DNA of 37,367 bases from an uncultured Clostridia bacterium (GTDB lineage: Bacteria > Bacillota > Clostridia > TANB77 > CAG-508), in contig CAQPRV010000001.1 of assembly GCA_948857205.1 (NCBI GenBank), forward strand, positions 1 to 37,367. The letters are read 5' to 3'. The notes under the pieces were generated by a model. That model made no database searches, was not told the origin of the DNA, and was given only the letters and a program-made list of their open reading frames with translations. The number at the start of each line of letters is the position of its first letter. Within the stretch, counting starts at the first letter, position 1. A program made the position numbers and the translations under genes. Positions 35,217-37,367 of this stretch are shown here, piece after piece.

Positions 35217-35858
35217 TTATTCTTCTCCATTCATTTCTACAAATTCTTCATCTATCATTTCATTTGTATCTTTTATGGTATCATTTATCTTTGTTATACT
35301 TTCAGCAGTAATTGCAAATAATATGGATGGTAATATAATTATTTTAGTTTCAGGATTTTCATATTTACCATCTATTTTTTGTATTAAATTAAATTTAGCG
35401 ATTGTTCCTAACGCTTGTCTTATCTCATGTAAAGATGGTTTTTTCTTATCATAAGCTCCTATTTCATTAAGTGTTGAAATGATGTCACTAACACTTACTA
35501 TTATATGTTCTGTTAAATTAATATTTTCTCTTTTTTGCTCATACATTAATCGCAAAATATATAATATAATAGTTGTAAATTTATCTAAATGCATTTTATT
35601 ATATCCAAATTGACTTGTAATATAAATCACTTCGTAATTATTATTTCTTTCTAAATTCCATCCTCCTAGTTTTAAATATTTTTCAAACAGTTCTAAATTT
35701 CTTTCTATAAATCTATAATCAGGGTTAAATACTGATGTTTTTTTGTTTTCATCATAAATATTATATACAATAAATGTTTTACCAAATAATAGATTTATAA
35801 TTCTTTGGAAGTTTTCTCTTTCTATAATTCCTAAATTTTGATATAATTCTTCTATCAT
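35217..35858 (-). CDS. jetB: Wadjet subunit JetB (DUF4194, KITE-like)
   Basis: 213 aa. LLFGKTFIVYNIYDENK, DYRFIERNLELFEKYLKLGGW and a C-terminal winged-helix-like part match DUF4194 JetB/MukE-type subunits. Lies between jetA (1-nt gap) and jetC (0 nt), the fixed Wadjet order. Binds the JetA-JetC complex. Confidence 0.9.
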   Translation of the reverse strand: MIEELYQNLGIIERENFQRIINLLFGKTFIVYNIYDENKKTSVFNPDYRFIERNLELFEKYLKLGGWNLERNNNYEVIYITSQFGYNKMHLDKFTTIILYILRLMYEQKRENINLTEHIIVSVSDIISTLNEIGAYDKKKPSLHEIRQALGTIAKFNLIQKIDGKYENPETKIIILPSILFAITAESITKINDTIKDTNEMIDEEFVEMNGEE

Positions 35859-35859
35859 A

Positions 35860-37174
35860 TTATCTCCTTTTTATAGTCATTTCTGGCATTCTATATTTTC
35901 CTTTTTGTACAATATTCTTTTTATATTCTATATTATAAAAGCTTTTTTCTTCACTCATTGTGCCTAACATTAATAATATAAAATCTTCATCTGTGTTTAC
36001 TTGTATATCATTTGTTGTAATAATTTGCTTTTCTCCTAGTATCTTATCCATATATTTTTTTACTTTTTCTGATGTGTAACTTTCTCCTACTTTTTTCATA
36101 AACTCTCTTAATTCTTCTTCACTCTCAATTTGTACTTCTTCCATCTCTAATGGTTTTCCTTGTCTTTTTTCATTTTTAGAATTTCTAATAAATATGTATT
36201 CTTTGTTGATATATGTTTGTCTATATATACTTAAATTTTCTTCCATTACTTTTAAATTTTCTTCTCTTTTGGCATTTTTTAATATATTTATTAACTTTCC
36301 TTTTAATTCTTTATCATTTGTTAATAAATATCCTAATTTTCTGTTTGTTGCTCTTATATATTCACTATTTTTGTTGTCAACAATTTTTATTTTTCTATTG
36401 ATATTAGTAAATATGTCTTGTATTGTAAATAGTTTTTGTAATATGTCTAATTTTGCTTCTTCTGTGTTTTCATAATTTCCTGATTTATTGGCCTGATTTA
36501 ATAGTTCTTCAAATATTACGTCTTGCCCTATTATTTGGTCTATCATCTTACATATTGGTATTTTATACATTTCTACTGGATCATCTGTTTTTAATGGATG
36601 ATATATTTTATCTATGTAATCTTTATAATTTTCAAAATGTTCTTTTAGTATAGAATTTATTTCTGGTATTTCAATAATTTTTCTATAGTACCTTCCTAAA
36701 TTATGGTGTAATGACTTTAAAGCATTTTCCAATCTATTTGCATTTTCATATGCTAATCCGAGTTGCATCATATAATCTGCTAGGTTCTTCTGTCACTGCT
36801 ATTTTTAGTGTAGCATAAGTTTGATAAGCATATGAATTATATTCTAAATTTTTTTTATGCGTTAATGTATATAATAAATTTAGGATTTCTATTGTATAGT
36901 CTGGCAAAATTACATTTTCTTCAAAATTCCTAGCTTCTATTTCAGTTTCTATCCAACCAGCCCATTTTAACCTTCTTAAAATATAATATGCTCTTTCAGA
37001 TAATGAATTTTCTATTCCGTCACCACTCTCACCTTCCTCCTGTATTTGCAAAAGTTCATCCTCCATTTTTGATGCTATTACTATTGATAGTGCATCTCTT
37101 GGGATGGACATTTCTTGTGCGAAACATTCTCTTATTATAAATAATGCATTTATATATATTTTTTTATTTGGTGA
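35860..37174 (-). CDS. jetA: Wadjet kleisin subunit JetA (frameshifted at 36760; N-terminus cut by repeat)
   Basis: DUF5716-like type I JetA. The two frames are 36746-37111 (MSIPRDALSIVIASKMEDEL, then SERAYYILRRLKWAGWIETE, EYNSYAYQTYATL) and 35860-36771 (AYENANRLENALKSLHHNL, KIYHPLKT, EYIRATNRKLGYLL). Removing the C pairing with g36760 joins them as RLYDATGLAYENANRL, so one base is extra. Upstream of 37111 homology continues (SPNKKIYINALFIIRECF) to 37174, then the terminal repeat begins; about 15-20 N-terminal residues, the start codon and the promoter are missing. No ATG/GTG/TTG is in frame up to the stop near 37217. Function is probably impaired unless the missing end is a misassembly. Confidence 0.88.
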
Positions 37175-37349
37175 TTTTTGTAAGTGAAGGTTATAACTAA
37201 GTAAATAGCTATTGACCTATCCTACCTAAGTCCTACAAATCTTGATTTTTTAGTGAGTATTTATTTTAATAAGGGAAAAAAATATCTAAAATATTTATGA
37301 AAATTCGAATGCAACTGGAAAATATTTAGAAATTCTTTTCATATAAAAT
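37175..37349 (-). repeat. right copy of ~170 bp terminal inverted repeat
   Basis: Reverse complement of 359-525 with scattered differences and about 10 extra bases (near 37210-37220). It begins exactly where jetA coding sequence stops. Only 18 bases of other DNA follow to the window end. No reading frame. Confidence 0.8.
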
Positions 37350-37367
37350 GAGGGATGTTCAAGGCAA

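Noticed and set aside
1..37367. A 37-kb composite transposon between the terminal repeats
   Set aside because: The interior carries core genes (pyk, spoIIA, rpmF, leu) and no transposase, so the repeats are more likely separate insertions or an assembly effect.

Overview
The window is about 75% A+T over most of its length and looks like an uncultured, spore-forming member of the Clostridia. It has a sigma-F spore operon, SpoIID/SpoIIQ, zinc-ribbon L32, Shine-Dalgarno sites of the AGGAGG type and many TTGACA-17-TATAAT promoters. The exception is positions 1-358, which are far richer in G+C and encode a piece of a GH112 phosphorylase. That piece is either recently acquired DNA or an assembly join.

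Layout. (1) 1-525: GH112 fragment ended by one copy of a ~170 bp repeat. (2) 616-7704: housekeeping and sporulation genes, all leftward: pyk, spoIIQ, spoIID, sigF, spoIIAB, spoIIAA, a DUF308 membrane protein, rpmF and a DUF5662 protein. A canonical sigma-F promoter lies in front of spoIIQ. (3) 7770-8027: a three-level nested palindrome with an apparent 9-bp target duplication (MITE-like). (4) 8176-10024: asnB, the only rightward complete gene, carrying one frameshift. (5) 10040-17200: an accessory block of three gene cassettes, each bounded by a copy of the asnB 3' end: HAD hydrolase plus NTase pair A; a LexA-type dinD-smORF-mazG operon; and a set of broken Nudix-like and ORF6N genes plus NTase pair B. 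(6) 17232-23838: two leftward operons sharing a promoter-proximal motif. One holds a DnaJ-C-terminal-like protein, a PD-(D/E)XK nuclease and a WYL regulator. The other holds a 285-aa unknown and a 951-aa protein built on a PolC polymerase core that has lost all three catalytic aspartates. (7) 24054-29977: leucine operon leuC-leuD-leuB-leuA-ilvE behind a Leu-rich leader peptide with alternative hairpins (ribosome-mediated attenuation). (8) 30071-37174: a DUF6075 gene and a Wadjet jetABCD operon whose jetA is frameshifted and cut at its N-terminus by the second, inverted copy of the ~170 bp repeat (37175-37349).

The best candidate for an undescribed system is region 6: a WYL-linked five-gene set centred on a dead PolC-like protein, placed among defence-type genes (Wadjet, dinD, duplicated nucleotidyltransferase pairs, ORF6N remnants). 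Three frameshifts in otherwise normal genes (sigF, asnB, jetA) share one signature, an extra C directly before GGA on the coding strand. This suggests a systematic sequence error or a shared mutational cause rather than gene decay. All statements come from reading the sequence; no database search was run.
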